A stretch of DNA of 53,028 nucleotides from Ruminococcus flavefaciens (lineage in GTDB: Bacteria > Bacillota > Clostridia > Oscillospirales > Ruminococcaceae): contig DBYI01000103.1 of assembly GCA_002310115.1 (NCBI GenBank), positions 1 to 53,028 on the forward strand. The letters run 5' to 3'. The position numbers and the translations under genes were made by a program. How positions within the stretch are numbered: position 1 is the first letter of the stretch; every line of letters starts with the position of its first letter. This document shows, piece after piece, positions 15,683 to 24,606 of the stretch. The notes beneath the pieces are model-generated. The model was not told the DNA's origin. It did no database searches and saw only the letters and a list, made by a program, of their open reading frames with translations.

Positions 15683-18409
15683 TCAGAATGCCTTGATTAT
15701 TCCGAGGAGATACTGCTGTATCTTGAGTGCGTCGTTGGAAGTAAGTCCTTTGGAACTAGCGTCAACATCAGCGTTGAGCTTTCCCTGCTCTGTGAGAGCA
15801 CGGCTGTCTGTACCGCCAACTCCGTACTTGTTCGGATTCGCAAGAGATTGCATGATAAGAACCGCATCAGCCATATCAACTGCACCATCACAGTTAGCAT
15901 CACCTGCGAGGCCACCAACCGTCTGAGGTGCGTCGTCCAACTTATTAGTTGTAGTTGTTTCCTTAGGTGCAATTGTTGTAGATGTTGTAGTTGTAGTTGT
16001 AGTTGTAGTTGTTGTCTTATCATCCTTTGTAGTCGATGAAGTTGAAGTTGTAGTTGTCTTTGAAGTAGTTGTTGTTGTAGTTGTAGACTTCGGCTTTGTT
16101 GTGGTAGTTTCCTTTGGCTTTTCCTCAGGAGCTGTTCCATCAGGCTCGATACCGCCTACAAGAACACCATCATCATAGATGCACATGTGATCCGTACGAG
16201 TCTCCGGCGGATCATCAACAGCAAAGAAGTCCTCTGTCTTGCCTATCTTAAGGCCGTCATAACTCCAGTCGTTTGTAGGATCCCATACATCGCCGTAATA
16301 CATACCAAGATCGAACTGATACTTCTTACCTGAGTTTGCGATAACATATCCGTCCCATGTAATCTCAACGTAATATGTATCAGCAACTTTATCATACTTA
16401 AAAGGACCAGTAAGAACGCCGTTAGCGCCTTCACCATCTTCTGTGTATGCTTGGTCGTAAAGCTCACGAACTTCGCCAAGACCGTCTATACCCTTTGCCA
16501 TTTCCTTGATGTTGAAGAAATAACGGATAGAAATATTCTTTGAAGGCTTGCTTTCGCCTGTAAGAACCTTGAAGGATATCTGAGTGGTACCTGCGCCGTC
16601 ACTGAGAGGCTTGTCAACACCAACAGCTTCTACCCAATAGCCGCTTCCGCCGCCTTCGCCGTTAGCGCTACCATAAACTCTCTTCTCATCCTCAGGTGGG
16701 AAATCTGGTGTTACAGCCATTTCAGGTGTACCATAAATTGCATAGAGGCCAGCTGCTGCGCCTGGGAGACAAGCGTTATAGTCAATTGTAACCTCATTTT
16801 CTACCCAGTCATTAGTGCTGTCGCTGTGTCCATCACTTCCATCAGGACCTCCTGCAAGAGCGCCCCAAAGGATGTGCTTCTGCTCACGAGCATCTTCTGC
16901 CATAAGAAGTCCTGAAGCCGCACGATGGTGAGGATTCTTTACAGCTGTATCATTATAACCAACAATAAATGCTCTTGGACCGTGTGAACCGTTTCTGCCT
17001 GCGAGAACTGTCTGCTTAGCAGTTTCTTTATAAGTAATATCGTTCTGACCAAGAACGTAGTCCATCTGCTTCTTAGCCCACTCGCTCCACTCACTAGGCT
17101 CACCATTGTTCTTGTACTTATCATAAACAAGACAAATCATCTGCATAGCAGTGTTGTAACGGCAGCTTCCCCACTGATTAAGGTAAGCAAAACCGCCCTT
17201 TGTCTCGAGCTGCTTCCATGTCTTAAGGCACTTGCCTACGCAGTCATCGTCCCAGAAATCATCTAATACGTACTGGTTCATACCCTGTGCGTCTCTGATT
17301 TTCTGAACGAGGTCAAGTTCTGGATTCTGCTGATTGATAGCAGCCCACATAACGCCTGCGCCGCTCCACATATCATTCCAGCAGTAGCACCAGCCTGAAG
17401 GAGCATAATAATCAAATATCTCTACAGCGTAATCAAATACACTTGCATCGCCTGTTGCTAGATACATCCATGCAGCAGCCCAGCAGTAGTCGTCTTCCCA
17501 CTTTGTGGAGCCATAGAATGCTCCAGGACCGTCTGCGTTATCAGAAAGCTCCTTTTCATTATCATTTGCGAAATTCCAAAGAGCCTTTGCGTAATCAAGT
17601 GACTTAGCTGCATACTCCTCGTCTGTATCCTTGAAGTTGAGGTAATTGATTGCAAGTGAAGCACATGCTGAAACAACGTAGTCTGTCTGAGGCTTCTCAG
17701 CTGTAAGGAAGAATGCCGGTCTAGGCATAGTATCTACCTCAGGGCTGTTCCATATAGCATGGTCGATATTACCGTCACCGACCTGATAGCAGTGAGCAAT
17801 AACTTTTCCATCCTTATCACGGAATGTACACTTCATAAGATAATCATTGAAGTGACGGAGAATAGTCTCCATATGATCATCCTGGCCAAGCTTCTTGAAT
17901 ACATCGCGGAATTCATAGTAATCCCAGCCAAGAGTAGCAGCAGAATAGTTCTCAGGCATACCGAATTCAACGTGATCACCTGCGTCATGGAAGCCGCCCG
18001 CAACGTCGATAGTGCCATCGCCGTCAGGATCAAGAACATCCTTATACTTCGTCATGAAAGACTCAGAAAGGTTAGTACCGCCCTTACTTTGCTTGTTAGT
18101 CTGTTTATCCCATGTAATCATAGGAACGTGTGCATCATAGGTATGGCAATCGCCACGCCATGAAAGACGGCTATCCCTTTCAGCAGTATCACCGCACATA
18201 TTTGCGTCATAGAAATATAGTGAATACTGGAGCGCACGAGCATAGTCAATATCGAGGCCAGAGTCCTTGACTACTTCGCTAATAGGTGCACAGAATTGCT
18301 GCTCAGTCGTATCATCAGCTGCTATTGCTGATGTAGCGCAAAAACTGAGTGAACTTGCAGCTGTAACGATACTCATCACTGCTGCGGTAAACTTTTTGTG
18401 ATCCATCAT
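15683..18409 (-). CDS. Cellulosomal GH9 cellulase with CBM3-like module and dockerin
   Basis: A secreted 908-residue endoglucanase or processive cellulase. Modules in order: signal peptide (1-30); GH9 catalytic domain with DAGDH at residues 142-146, HHRAASG and the catalytic Glu in ENEVTIDYNACLPG; a CBM3-like module of the type that follows theme-B GH9 domains; a Thr-rich linker; and a dockerin in the last 73 residues (GDANCDGAVDMADAVLIMQS, then NADVDASSKGLTSNDAL). The dockerin plugs the enzyme into a scaffoldin cohesin. GGGAGG lies 4-5 bases before the chosen ATG; the frame is open 19 codons further upstream but without a ribosome site. It follows the GH26 gene by 44 bp, so cellulose and mannan attack are co-expressed. 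Confidence 0.93.
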   Translation of the reverse strand: MMDHKKFTAAVMSIVTAASSLSFCATSAIAADDTTEQQFCAPISEVVKDSGLDIDYARALQYSLYFYDANMCGDTAERDSRLSWRGDCHTYDAHVPMITWDKQTNKQSKGGTNLSESFMTKYKDVLDPDGDGTIDVAGGFHDAGDHVEFGMPENYSAATLGWDYYEFRDVFKKLGQDDHMETILRHFNDYLMKCTFRDKDGKVIAHCYQVGDGNIDHAIWNSPEVDTMPRPAFFLTAEKPQTDYVVSACASLAINYLNFKDTDEEYAAKSLDYAKALWNFANDNEKELSDNADGPGAFYGSTKWEDDYCWAAAWMYLATGDASVFDYAVEIFDYYAPSGWCYCWNDMWSGAGVMWAAINQQNPELDLVQKIRDAQGMNQYVLDDFWDDDCVGKCLKTWKQLETKGGFAYLNQWGSCRYNTAMQMICLVYDKYKNNGEPSEWSEWAKKQMDYVLGQNDITYKETAKQTVLAGRNGSHGPRAFIVGYNDTAVKNPHHRAASGLLMAEDAREQKHILWGALAGGPDGSDGHSDSTNDWVENEVTIDYNACLPGAAAGLYAIYGTPEMAVTPDFPPEDEKRVYGSANGEGGGSGYWVEAVGVDKPLSDGAGTTQISFKVLTGESKPSKNISIRYFFNIKEMAKGIDGLGEVRELYDQAYTEDGEGANGVLTGPFKYDKVADTYYVEITWDGYVIANSGKKYQFDLGMYYGDVWDPTNDWSYDGLKIGKTEDFFAVDDPPETRTDHMCIYDDGVLVGGIEPDGTAPEEKPKETTTTKPKSTTTTTTTSKTTTTSTSSTTKDDKTTTTTTTTTTTSTTIAPKETTTTNKLDDAPQTVGGLAGDANCDGAVDMADAVLIMQSLANPNKYGVGGTDSRALTEQGKLNADVDASSKGLTSNDALKIQQYLLGIIKAF

Positions 18410-18453
18410 ATTTTCCTCCCTTTTAATGATGTGATTCAATGAATGCAAATGAT

Positions 18454-20460
18454 TTATTCTTCCCACTTCAGTAAGCCGAGGAGATATTTCTGTATCTCTA
18501 GAGCGTCATTTGAAGTAAGACCTTTACTGCTTGTATCAACGTCAGCGTTTGACTGTCCCTGCTCTGTGATATGTTGTGAGTCAGTGCCCTTGACGCCGTA
18601 TTTATCAGGATTTGCCAGTGCCTGCATTATCAGCACTGCGTCAGACATATCAACAGTTCCATCGCAGTTGGCGTCGCCTTTATTATACTTCAAAACGGCT
18701 GAGGCCGTTTCGACAGGCTTTGTAACAGTCGTAGTCGTTGTTATAGCAGTTTTTGCCGTAGTTTTGGTAGTCTCCAAAGTCGTAGTGGTAGAAACCACCG
18801 CAGAAGACTTCGTGGTAGTTGTGGTCGTTGTTATAGGCAATGAAGTAGTTACCGCAACATTACCATCTTCTCCACCATTTATGGGATAACTCTTAAGATC
18901 TGGCAACTCATCAAGAGTTATACAATAATCACTGTTGTATATCTCGATAAGGTTGTCAACGGGATTGTTCTGCTCACTGGTAAGATAGTTCATATACCAT
19001 GGACAGAAATACAGCCAAGCAGCTTTATCATTGACAAGGTTTTCAAGTGAAGGTATTGAGTCGTTCTCTGACATCGTTACCATCTTCTGTCCGTCCGTAC
19101 TCTGTACGAGGCTGTAAAAGGTAGACGATATTGAACTAAGATTAGGAAGTCCGTCCATACAGTTGTACTTGTCACAACCTATGATATCAACAACATCGTC
19201 ACCAGGGTACCAATCGGCAGCTTCTGGTGAAGTCGAACCTGTCCATATCCATATGAGGTTATCAAGTCCGTATACATTAGTAAGCTGGTCATAAAGCAGG
19301 CGGTAAAGCTTCTTGCAGGGCTCAGCACCCTCAGCTCCCCACCAGAACCATGCGCCCTCTGCTTCATGAAGAGGTCTCCACAGCACCGGTACGTCAGCAT
19401 CCTTGAGCTTTTTTAGCTCACCTGCAATCAGCTCAATGTCAGCCATGATTACCTCATTCTCCCACGTGCCCTTCTCGAGAGCTTTTGAAATACTGAATGT
19501 GGTAAACTTGGGATTTGCCGACTCAACATAGAATGCTATATCCGAACTTCCTTCCTCGCAAGGCACATTCCAGTGCCATGAAACAGTGGCGATGCCATGA
19601 TATTTGTTGACCCATTCTATAACACGCTCTGGTGCATGGTCACGCCATTCTGATGATGTATTGTAAGCAAGGAAATCAATGCCTCGGATAGCAGGCTGCT
19701 TGCCTGTCTTTTCTTTAATATATTCAAACTCAGCCTCGTTGTCTTTGATAAAAACATCGGGACTGTTCCACAAATTGTAGTTATGATCGCCGCAGTATTC
19801 TTGTTGACCTGAGATAATGTGATTGCCATACACATCGCAGAGGTAGCTGTAAAGTCTTTTAGTCGTTTCGGAAGCTTTTGGATTTGAAAGTTCCTTTGTA
19901 GGCGAAAGATTTTTTAGTTTTTCCGAAGCAGGATTCAATGTGATATAATCAAAAAAAGTGTAACCCCAGTAAGCCTTAAGCTCAATGGTATTTTTACCTT
20001 TTTTCAGGTTGATCACGCCGCCCGAAGTCTCGGCAAACTTATTGGTATATGGACAAGTCAGTTCTCCCTGATTGACTCCGTTTACATTGAGATACTGAAC
20101 TTTTTTTCTCGGATCACTTGGCTCGCAGTAACAGATTGTCATTTCGTAAAGTCCCTCTTCCGGAACATCTACTTCGATACTGAGAGTAGTGCCTTTCTGA
20201 TCGAGGTACGCAAAACCTTTTCCCGAGAATCCACTCAGATCGGTAACTTCAGGAAAATCTTCCATCTTCACGTCAGAAACTCCGTTTGCATAGATCTTTC
20301 CTCCGCTGGTCTTGCCGTCCTCAAACTCATACTTGAAAACGTTGTCGGCCGCAGAAGCAATTTCAGGAGCTTTCGGCGCAGAGGGAATACTCATCGCTAT
20401 CGCAGCGATGTAAGCAGCTGCCACAGTGCTTGCAGACCGCTTAATCATCTCTTTCTTCAA
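18454..20460 (-). CDS. Cellulosomal GH26 beta-mannanase with N-terminal CBM35-like module and dockerin
   Basis: A secreted 668-residue enzyme. Modules: signal peptide (1-38), CBM35-like carbohydrate-binding domain (about 40-185, starting YEFEDGK), GH26 domain (about 195-520), Thr-rich linker, and dockerin (595-668). The GH26 acid/base Glu is in WRPLHEAEGAWFWWG and the nucleophile Glu is in MSENDS. Both are intact, so endo-beta-1,4-mannanase activity is likely. The start is TTG at 20458-20460 with GGAGGG six bases upstream; the first in-frame ATG is too far from that site. It is the first gene of a two-gene operon with GH9. Confidence 0.92.
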   Translation of the reverse strand: MKKEMIKRSASTVAAAYIAAIAMSIPSAPKAPEIASAADNVFKYEFEDGKTSGGKIYANGVSDVKMEDFPEVTDLSGFSGKGFAYLDQKGTTLSIEVDVPEEGLYEMTICYCEPSDPRKKVQYLNVNGVNQGELTCPYTNKFAETSGGVINLKKGKNTIELKAYWGYTFFDYITLNPASEKLKNLSPTKELSNPKASETTKRLYSYLCDVYGNHIISGQQEYCGDHNYNLWNSPDVFIKDNEAEFEYIKEKTGKQPAIRGIDFLAYNTSSEWRDHAPERVIEWVNKYHGIATVSWHWNVPCEEGSSDIAFYVESANPKFTTFSISKALEKGTWENEVIMADIELIAGELKKLKDADVPVLWRPLHEAEGAWFWWGAEGAEPCKKLYRLLYDQLTNVYGLDNLIWIWTGSTSPEAADWYPGDDVVDIIGCDKYNCMDGLPNLSSISSTFYSLVQSTDGQKMVTMSENDSIPSLENLVNDKAAWLYFCPWYMNYLTSEQNNPVDNLIEIYNSDYCITLDELPDLKSYPINGGEDGNVAVTTSLPITTTTTTTKSSAVVSTTTTLETTKTTAKTAITTTTTVTKPVETASAVLKYNKGDANCDGTVDMSDAVLIMQALANPDKYGVKGTDSQHITEQGQSNADVDTSSKGLTSNDALEIQKYLLGLLKWEE

Positions 20461-20500
20461 TATGATCCCTCCAGATCGTATAATATTAAATTATATTAAC

Positions 20501-20532
20501 TCGATAATTTAAGTGCCTACCTTAATTATCGA
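20501..20532 (-). promoter_or_regulatory. Inverted repeat in the leader of the GH26-GH9 operon
   Basis: TCGATAATTTAAG (20501-20513) and CTTAATTATCGA (20521-20532) form a long dyad with a single unpaired base. It lies just downstream of the promoter at 20556-20584. It could be a repressor operator or an mRNA hairpin; the AT-rich arms and lack of a T-run argue against a terminator. Confidence 0.5.
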
Positions 20533-20555
20533 ACTTAACGCATACCTACACAAAT

Positions 20556-20584
20556 ATAATATCATATTTTTCCTAAAATTGCAA
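20556..20584 (-). promoter_or_regulatory. Sigma-A promoter of the GH26-GH9 operon
   Basis: TTGCAA (20579-20584) and TATTAT (20556-20561) on the minus strand with a 17-bp spacer. Confidence 0.7.
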
Positions 20585-20655
20585 GAGTTTTCTCAAAACA
20601 TTCCTCAAATTGATATGTTTTTTTAGAAACGCAATATACGGTCAGTTCTGGAGAT

Positions 20656-21534
20656 TTATTTGCTCAATTTTTTATCATTTATCTTTCGCTTATGTAAAAT
20701 TAAACAGCGAATAACAACAGTTATAAAAGCTGCAAGCACAACAATTCCTGAAAGGAATAGTTCATGATTTTCTATAACGCTTTCCTTCAAAGAAGCTAGT
20801 GTTATAAAAGCTTCAGTTGTTTCACTTTTCGCCAAAAAGCCAAATCCATTCTCCAAGGCGTATATTTGTGCTACTGAGCCAATCTCACCTGTTATAAGAA
20901 ATTTTTCATTTCTGACAAGTTCATTTCCGTTACTGTCATAACCCAAAGCTTGTGCGCCTATTATTTTACATGTCGACGGTATATGAATACTGTTGAGCTT
21001 ATGACACATAAAAAAAGCTCCGTTGCCTATACTTCTTATATTCTCACCAATACTTATATCATTCATTGACTCACAATCCGAAAAACAAAACTCTCCAATA
21101 CTTTCAAGTTCATCCGGCAGAATAAGATTTTCAAGACTAAAGCAGGCACGAAAACAGGATTCAGGAAGAGCTTTAATCGATTCAGGAAGCACTATGTATT
21201 CGAGCCTATCGCAACCGCAGAAGCAACCTGCGCCTAATTCGTTGAGTTTCAGCGGAAGTTCAACTCTTTCAAGAGCTGAACAGGCATAAAAGCAATGATG
21301 ACCTATCTTTCTGACATTTTGTGAGATATTTATCTTCGTCAAAGTGTCACAATTATAGAATGCGTTATCACGCAACTCCGTAACGGGGTAACAGCCGAAA
21401 AAATCGGGAATAATAACGCTATCAGGCTGACCTACGTATCCCGTAACAGTTGCCTCACCATTCACAACCGAAAACAGCAGGCCATTGTTTTTACCGATGA
21501 AATTCACACCATGCATAATAATATAATTAACCAT
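20656..21534 (-). CDS. Leucine-rich-repeat (LRR_5) protein with C-terminal membrane anchor
   Basis: A 292-residue protein with about six LRR_5 (BspA/TpLRR) repeats between residues 45 and 200. Each repeat has the pattern I-x-x-x-A-F-x-x-C-x-x-L-x-x-I-x-L-P-x-x-L. A hydrophobic helix (residues about 258-280) and a basic tail (LHKRKINDKKLSK) follow. There is no obvious N-terminal signal peptide, so the topology is uncertain; the repeats may face the cytoplasm. AAAGGAGG lies 8 bases before the ATG. LRR_5 proteins generally bind proteins or glycans; the specific role is unknown. Confidence 0.75.
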   Translation of the reverse strand: MVNYIIMHGVNFIGKNNGLLFSVVNGEATVTGYVGQPDSVIIPDFFGCYPVTELRDNAFYNCDTLTKINISQNVRKIGHHCFYACSALERVELPLKLNELGAGCFCGCDRLEYIVLPESIKALPESCFRACFSLENLILPDELESIGEFCFSDCESMNDISIGENIRSIGNGAFFMCHKLNSIHIPSTCKIIGAQALGYDSNGNELVRNEKFLITGEIGSVAQIYALENGFGFLAKSETTEAFITLASLKESVIENHELFLSGIVVLAAFITVVIRCLILHKRKINDKKLSK

Positions 21535-21647
21535 TTCAGTTGCCTCCTTTATTACTAGTATAACAGCTGAAACAGTAAATATATAGCTGTTTTTTCCTAC
21601 ATTTCCTATTATGTCTCCCGATATTTCTGCTTAATCATACTGCATAA

Positions 21648-21912
21648 TAAAAAAAATATCCGCAAACGCTGGCTAAAAGCCATGCTTTTTGCAGATATTC
21701 CTCACAAATTATCGAGCATTAGACGGTGAAAAGCATAATGACCTATAAATTTAGAGGCTAAACAAGCTTTTACCCGATAATTTGAGCCTATATTGAGCAA
21801 ATCATAAGCAGCCGACACTTTATGTGTCGGCTGCTCATCCAACCCCCTTCGGTCCATGTCCATTCTCAATATCTTATATATCTTTTTAGATCTTATGAAC
21901 CTCTCCTTCTAT
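21648..21912 (-). ncRNA. Candidate structured RNA with own promoter and terminator
   Basis: A transcription unit of about 265 nt on the minus strand. The promoter is TTGACA (21942-21947), 17 bp, TATACT (21919-21924). The transcript contains hairpin 1, a perfect 12-bp GC-rich stem (21807-21818 with 21824-21835); hairpin 2, a long rod (21701-21786) with an outer stem, an internal GGT-AAAAGC/GCTTTT-ACC stem and an inner CCT-TAAATTTA-AGG palindrome; and a terminator stem (21655-21666 with 21688-21699) plus eight T. I cannot assign it to a named Rfam family by eye. A 53-codon reading frame (21702-21863) also runs through both hairpins, so a small protein cannot be excluded. Confidence 0.6.
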
Positions 21913-21918
21913 GTTTAT

Positions 21919-21947
21919 AGTATATCATATTACTCTCTGTATGTCAA
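21919..21947 (-). promoter_or_regulatory. Sigma-A promoter of the candidate RNA
   Basis: TTGACA (21942-21947), 17-bp spacer, TATACT (21919-21924). No conventional gene follows on that strand before the terminator at 21648-21699. Confidence 0.85.
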
Positions 21948-22107
21948 TAAAAATCACTGCCAATCATCGCATTTTCGTACATTTACACAATCAATCCAAC
22001 TCCTGATTATAAGTTTTGATGACATCACGAGCAAAATCAATATACTGTTTGTATACCATCTTTTTGCTAATACATATGGCTATGAAAATTTACCTATCAA
22101 CAAAATT

Positions 22108-22133
22108 CCGCAACTTCTGTAAAGACGTTGCGG
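22108..22133 (-). terminator. Terminator after the VanZ-like gene
   Basis: CCGCAAC/GTTGCGG stem (22108-22114 with 22127-22133) followed by AATTTTGTTG on the minus strand, 11 bp past the stop codon. Confidence 0.75.
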
Positions 22134-22144
22134 TAAGAGAATTT

Positions 22145-22606
22145 TTATTCGTTTTCACTATGTAAACGGGAAAGAATAAGCCTATCCACCAAAAGATAAA
22201 TTCCAAATCCGATAAGAGCTCCCATTGTATTATTAATTAGGTCATCAATTTCGAATGTTCCTCTTTTTGTTATAAACTGAGTAATTTCTATACATAATGA
22301 TAATCCAAACCCTGCAATAAGTATGTGTTTCACTCTCCGAACTCTGTTTGTCATAAACGACAGCATCAATCCCCATGGTAAAAGCATAATTATATTATTG
22401 AATATCTGTTTGACCCAATAAAATTTTCTTGTCGATGTGAAAAGCTTTCTGTATTCCCAGAACGGCCATATAATTACTGTTCTGTATGCATAATGTCTTC
22501 CCTTTAAGGTAAGCTTGATAACAAAGAAAAGATATATTGGCATAAGCAACCAGCATAAAACAATTAATATTTTATCCGCCTTTTGTCTGCTGATATTTAT
22601 CTTCAT
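22145..22606 (-). CDS. VanZ-like membrane protein
   Basis: A 153-residue integral membrane protein with four or five predicted helices. The VanZ family signature is clear: NIIMLLPWGLMLSF in the middle and SLCIEITQFITKRGTFEIDDLINNTMGALIGF near the end. VanZ of Enterococcus gives low-level teicoplanin resistance, but most members in gut Clostridia have no proven role. I chose the ATG at 22604-22606 because GAAAGGAAA lies upstream; the earlier in-frame ATG lacks a ribosome site. It has its own promoter at 22631-22659 and is monocistronic. Confidence 0.85.
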   Translation of the reverse strand: MKINISRQKADKILIVLCWLLMPIYLFFVIKLTLKGRHYAYRTVIIWPFWEYRKLFTSTRKFYWVKQIFNNIIMLLPWGLMLSFMTNRVRRVKHILIAGFGLSLCIEITQFITKRGTFEIDDLINNTMGALIGFGIYLLVDRLILSRLHSENE

Positions 22607-22630
22607 AAGCGTATTTCCTTTCATGATTTA

Positions 22631-22659
22631 ATAATAACACATAATTAAACAAAATGCAA
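22631..22659 (-). promoter_or_regulatory. Sigma-A promoter of the VanZ-like gene
   Basis: TTGCAT (22654-22659), 17-bp spacer, TATTAT (22631-22636) on the minus strand, 25 bp from the chosen start codon. Confidence 0.7.
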
Positions 22660-22690
22660 GCCGCATATGAGTCAAAATATTTTGCAGCAG

Positions 22691-22735
22691 CTAATAAAAA
22701 GCGGATAAACTCCCTGAAAAAGGAACTCATCCGCT
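22691..22735 (-). terminator. Terminator after the zinc-ribbon membrane protein
   Basis: AGCGGAT/ATCCGCT (22700-22706 with 22729-22735), extended by an inner GAGTTCC/GGGAGTT pairing, then TTTTTATT on the minus strand. It starts 6 bp after the stop codon. Confidence 0.85.
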
Positions 22736-22741
22736 CTTATA

Positions 22742-23734
22742 TTATTGATATTCATCAGACGTCATAGCATTACAGTGAGGGCATTTAGTCAGATTCGATG
22801 AGAAGTATCCTCCGCAATAGGGACACATTTTCTCATTCTTTGCAGAAGCTATGTCGTTTATCTTACTTTTTATCTCATATTCGCCATAAACTCCATCATC
22901 GGCATCATCAATCCCTTCTTCAGGCGCAGGAACAGCTTTTCTGTATTTAAGCTCATTGAGACCGAGCATAAAATATGCATGAAAAAGTATAAATCCCAGC
23001 ATAAAAAGAGGCATTGCGAGAGCGGAAATATTAGGGAAACTCGAAATATTATTCGTTATATAATCAAAAGATTGTGCTATTGAAGTTCCCACATTCCTGT
23101 TATCATCATCAAGAAGACTCTGAAGGTAATTATTGAATTTATGAGTTTCACGTTCCTTGAGTATAGGATCGGTATCGTCACCTTTCATTTCGTTCCACTT
23201 ACAGTCAACAACTCCCGTTGAGGTGTAGACCTTTGGCTTTGAGTACACTATGAGCCAGTGCATTTCATCATCAAATTCTCTCTGATACCTATCAAATGTA
23301 TATTCTTCAATCGTTTTTCCTTCTAACATATCATCGTAAACAGTGACAACTGACGGAGTAACACCTGTTTTATCCATAAACCTGTCAAGACTTTCTCGAA
23401 GTTCCCACTCGTCTGCAATAACATCAGCGTCATCTGTGATCACAATGTTGTGATTATAGTTTTTTGGAACTATAGGGATAACACTTTTAAAAGAAAGAAA
23501 AATAAAGATCAAAAATGGTATATAGAATATACCTACAAGCAGTCTCTTAGGATCAAATTTAGGGTCAAAATTTTTGCTTGCATAGAAATAATGCGGCTCC
23601 CCGTTATGATATGTAACATACCTCCTTGAACCACTGAAACGTGACTTGCTTATTCTCGTCCCACTACTTCCAGAACTTCCATGTTCCCCTCCACGTCCAC
23701 CGCCGTGCGAACCGTCTCCAGATGAATGTGGCAT
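22742..23734 (-). CDS. Two-helix membrane protein with TPM-like domain and zinc ribbon
   Basis: A 330-residue protein of unknown function. The N-terminus is Gly/Ser-rich (SHGGGRGGEHGSSGSSG). A transmembrane helix near residues 68-90 leads to an extracytoplasmic domain (about 100-190, beginning VITDDADVIADEWELRESL) that resembles a degenerate TPM domain. A second helix (about 240-265) leads to a C-terminal zinc ribbon with CPYC and CPHC pairs. TPM domains occur in envelope and photosystem-repair proteins, but the similarity is weak here. A GGGGGGG run gives a strong ribosome site and the gene has a consensus promoter. Confidence 0.65.
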   Translation of the reverse strand: MPHSSGDGSHGGGRGGEHGSSGSSGTRISKSRFSGSRRYVTYHNGEPHYFYASKNFDPKFDPKRLLVGIFYIPFLIFIFLSFKSVIPIVPKNYNHNIVITDDADVIADEWELRESLDRFMDKTGVTPSVVTVYDDMLEGKTIEEYTFDRYQREFDDEMHWLIVYSKPKVYTSTGVVDCKWNEMKGDDTDPILKERETHKFNNYLQSLLDDDNRNVGTSIAQSFDYITNNISSFPNISALAMPLFMLGFILFHAYFMLGLNELKYRKAVPAPEEGIDDADDGVYGEYEIKSKINDIASAKNEKMCPYCGGYFSSNLTKCPHCNAMTSDEYQ

Positions 23735-23766
23735 AAAAATCCCCCCCTATAAAAGTGATTTTTAAT

Positions 23767-23795
23767 ATTATATATCATTATTTATTCATTGTCAA
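23767..23795 (-). promoter_or_regulatory. Sigma-A promoter of the zinc-ribbon membrane protein
   Basis: TTGACA (23790-23795), 17-bp spacer, TATAAT (23767-23772), all on the minus strand. Both hexamers are perfect. Confidence 0.88.
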
Positions 23796-23925
23796 TATGT
23801 AAAATGACCATATTTTCCGCCCGTTTTCTATCAATATAACGGTTTATGCAACGCTCCGTAACAGATACTATACTTTCCTCAAGATTATACCATTTTCAGA
23901 AAAATATATTACTCCGACACTGCAA

Positions 23926-23951
23926 ATCGGCTCTCCTAACGGAGAGCCGAT
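23926..23951 (-). terminator. Hairpin after cotJC
   Basis: An 11-bp perfect stem ATCGGCTCTCC/GGAGAGCCGAT with a four-base loop, 5 bp past the cotJC stop. It lacks a long T-run, so it may be a weak terminator or a 3' stabiliser of the cotJ mRNA. Confidence 0.6.
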
Positions 23952-23955
23952 GCCG

Positions 23956-24485
23956 TTATTTTTTCAATCCACAATTCTGGTCAAAGGATGGGTTGCAGGC
24001 ATAGTAATTTCTCGAATCAAGTTTATCCTGTGCGATACGCAGAGCTTCCCCAAAGCGTTGATAATGGACTATCTCTCGCTCGCGCAGAAACCGGATCGGA
24101 TCTCTAACATCAGGATCATCAGCAAGTCTTAAGATATTATCATATGTGGTACGTGCTTTCTGTTCAGCAGCCATATCCTCGCTGAGATCTGTGATAATAT
24201 CACCCTTAGATTGAAAATACGTCGCAGTAAATGGCATTCCTGAAGCAGCAACAGGATAAATTCCCGTTGTATGATCCACAAAATATGTGTCAAATCCGCT
24301 TTCCTTTATTTCCTCAATTGATAGATTTTTTGTGAGCTGATAAAGTATCGCAGATATCATCTCAAAGTGAGCAAGTTCCTCAGTTCCAATATCAGTAAGG
24401 AGCCCTTTAACCTCACCATACGGCATTGAATAACGCTGATTAAGATAACGCAACGAAGCACCAATCTCGCCGTCGGGACCTCCAA
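23956..24485 (-). pseudogene. cotJC: cotJC, third piece (C-terminal 173 codons) of a gene interrupted by two elements
   Basis: This piece reads GGPDGEIGASLRYLNQRYSM and continues with an intact frame to the stop. It matches CotJC, a manganese-catalase-like spore coat protein. The dimanganese ligand motifs are kept: GTEELAHFEM, AAEQKAR and REREIVHYQR. There is no start codon or ribosome site of its own. At 24477-24485 it meets element 1 through a 9-bp repeat (TTGGAGGTC on the coding strand) that is also found at 28734-28742. Joining at that repeat continues the frame without gap: ISQLGG from the middle piece, then PDGEIG. Perfect preservation of a gene split this way argues that it is still rejoined and used. 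Confidence 0.9.
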
Positions 24486-24494
24486 ATAGAAAAA

Positions 24495-24525
24495 AGATAT
24501 AGTTTGGATCACAGAAACTATATCT
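24495..24525 (-). terminator. Terminator at the element 1 end, overlapping an att arm
   Basis: AGATATAGTTT (24495-24505) and AAACTATATCT (24515-24525) pair, and a T6 run follows on the minus strand. It probably terminates the glycosyltransferase operon 80 bp after its stop. One arm also serves as a dyad arm of the reconstructed attP. Confidence 0.75.
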
Positions 24526-24606
24526 TTTTATGATTATAATATTGCAAAAACACTTTTACCGCAACAGTAATTCAGCATTGAAAAAACGCACCCAAATACG
24601 TTTTCT

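Noticed and set aside
15950..16100. Tandem-repeat-like DNA that could suggest a CRISPR array or minisatellite
   Set aside because: It is the ACA/ACT-rich DNA encoding the Thr linker of the GH9 enzyme, with no spacer structure.
15697..16140. A long Leu/Gln-rich minus-strand frame
   Set aside because: It is the shifted reading of the Thr-codon repeats and dockerin of the GH9 gene.
21702..21863. A 53-codon frame inside the candidate RNA
   Set aside because: No ribosome site precedes its ATG at a usable distance, and the sequence is dominated by perfect stems. Kept only as an alternative reading of the RNA, not as a separate gene.
23956..24453. A stand-alone short manganese-catalase gene starting at an internal codon
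   Set aside because: No ribosome site at that start, and the conserved CotJC sequence continues upstream to the element junction and resumes at 28.7 kb.
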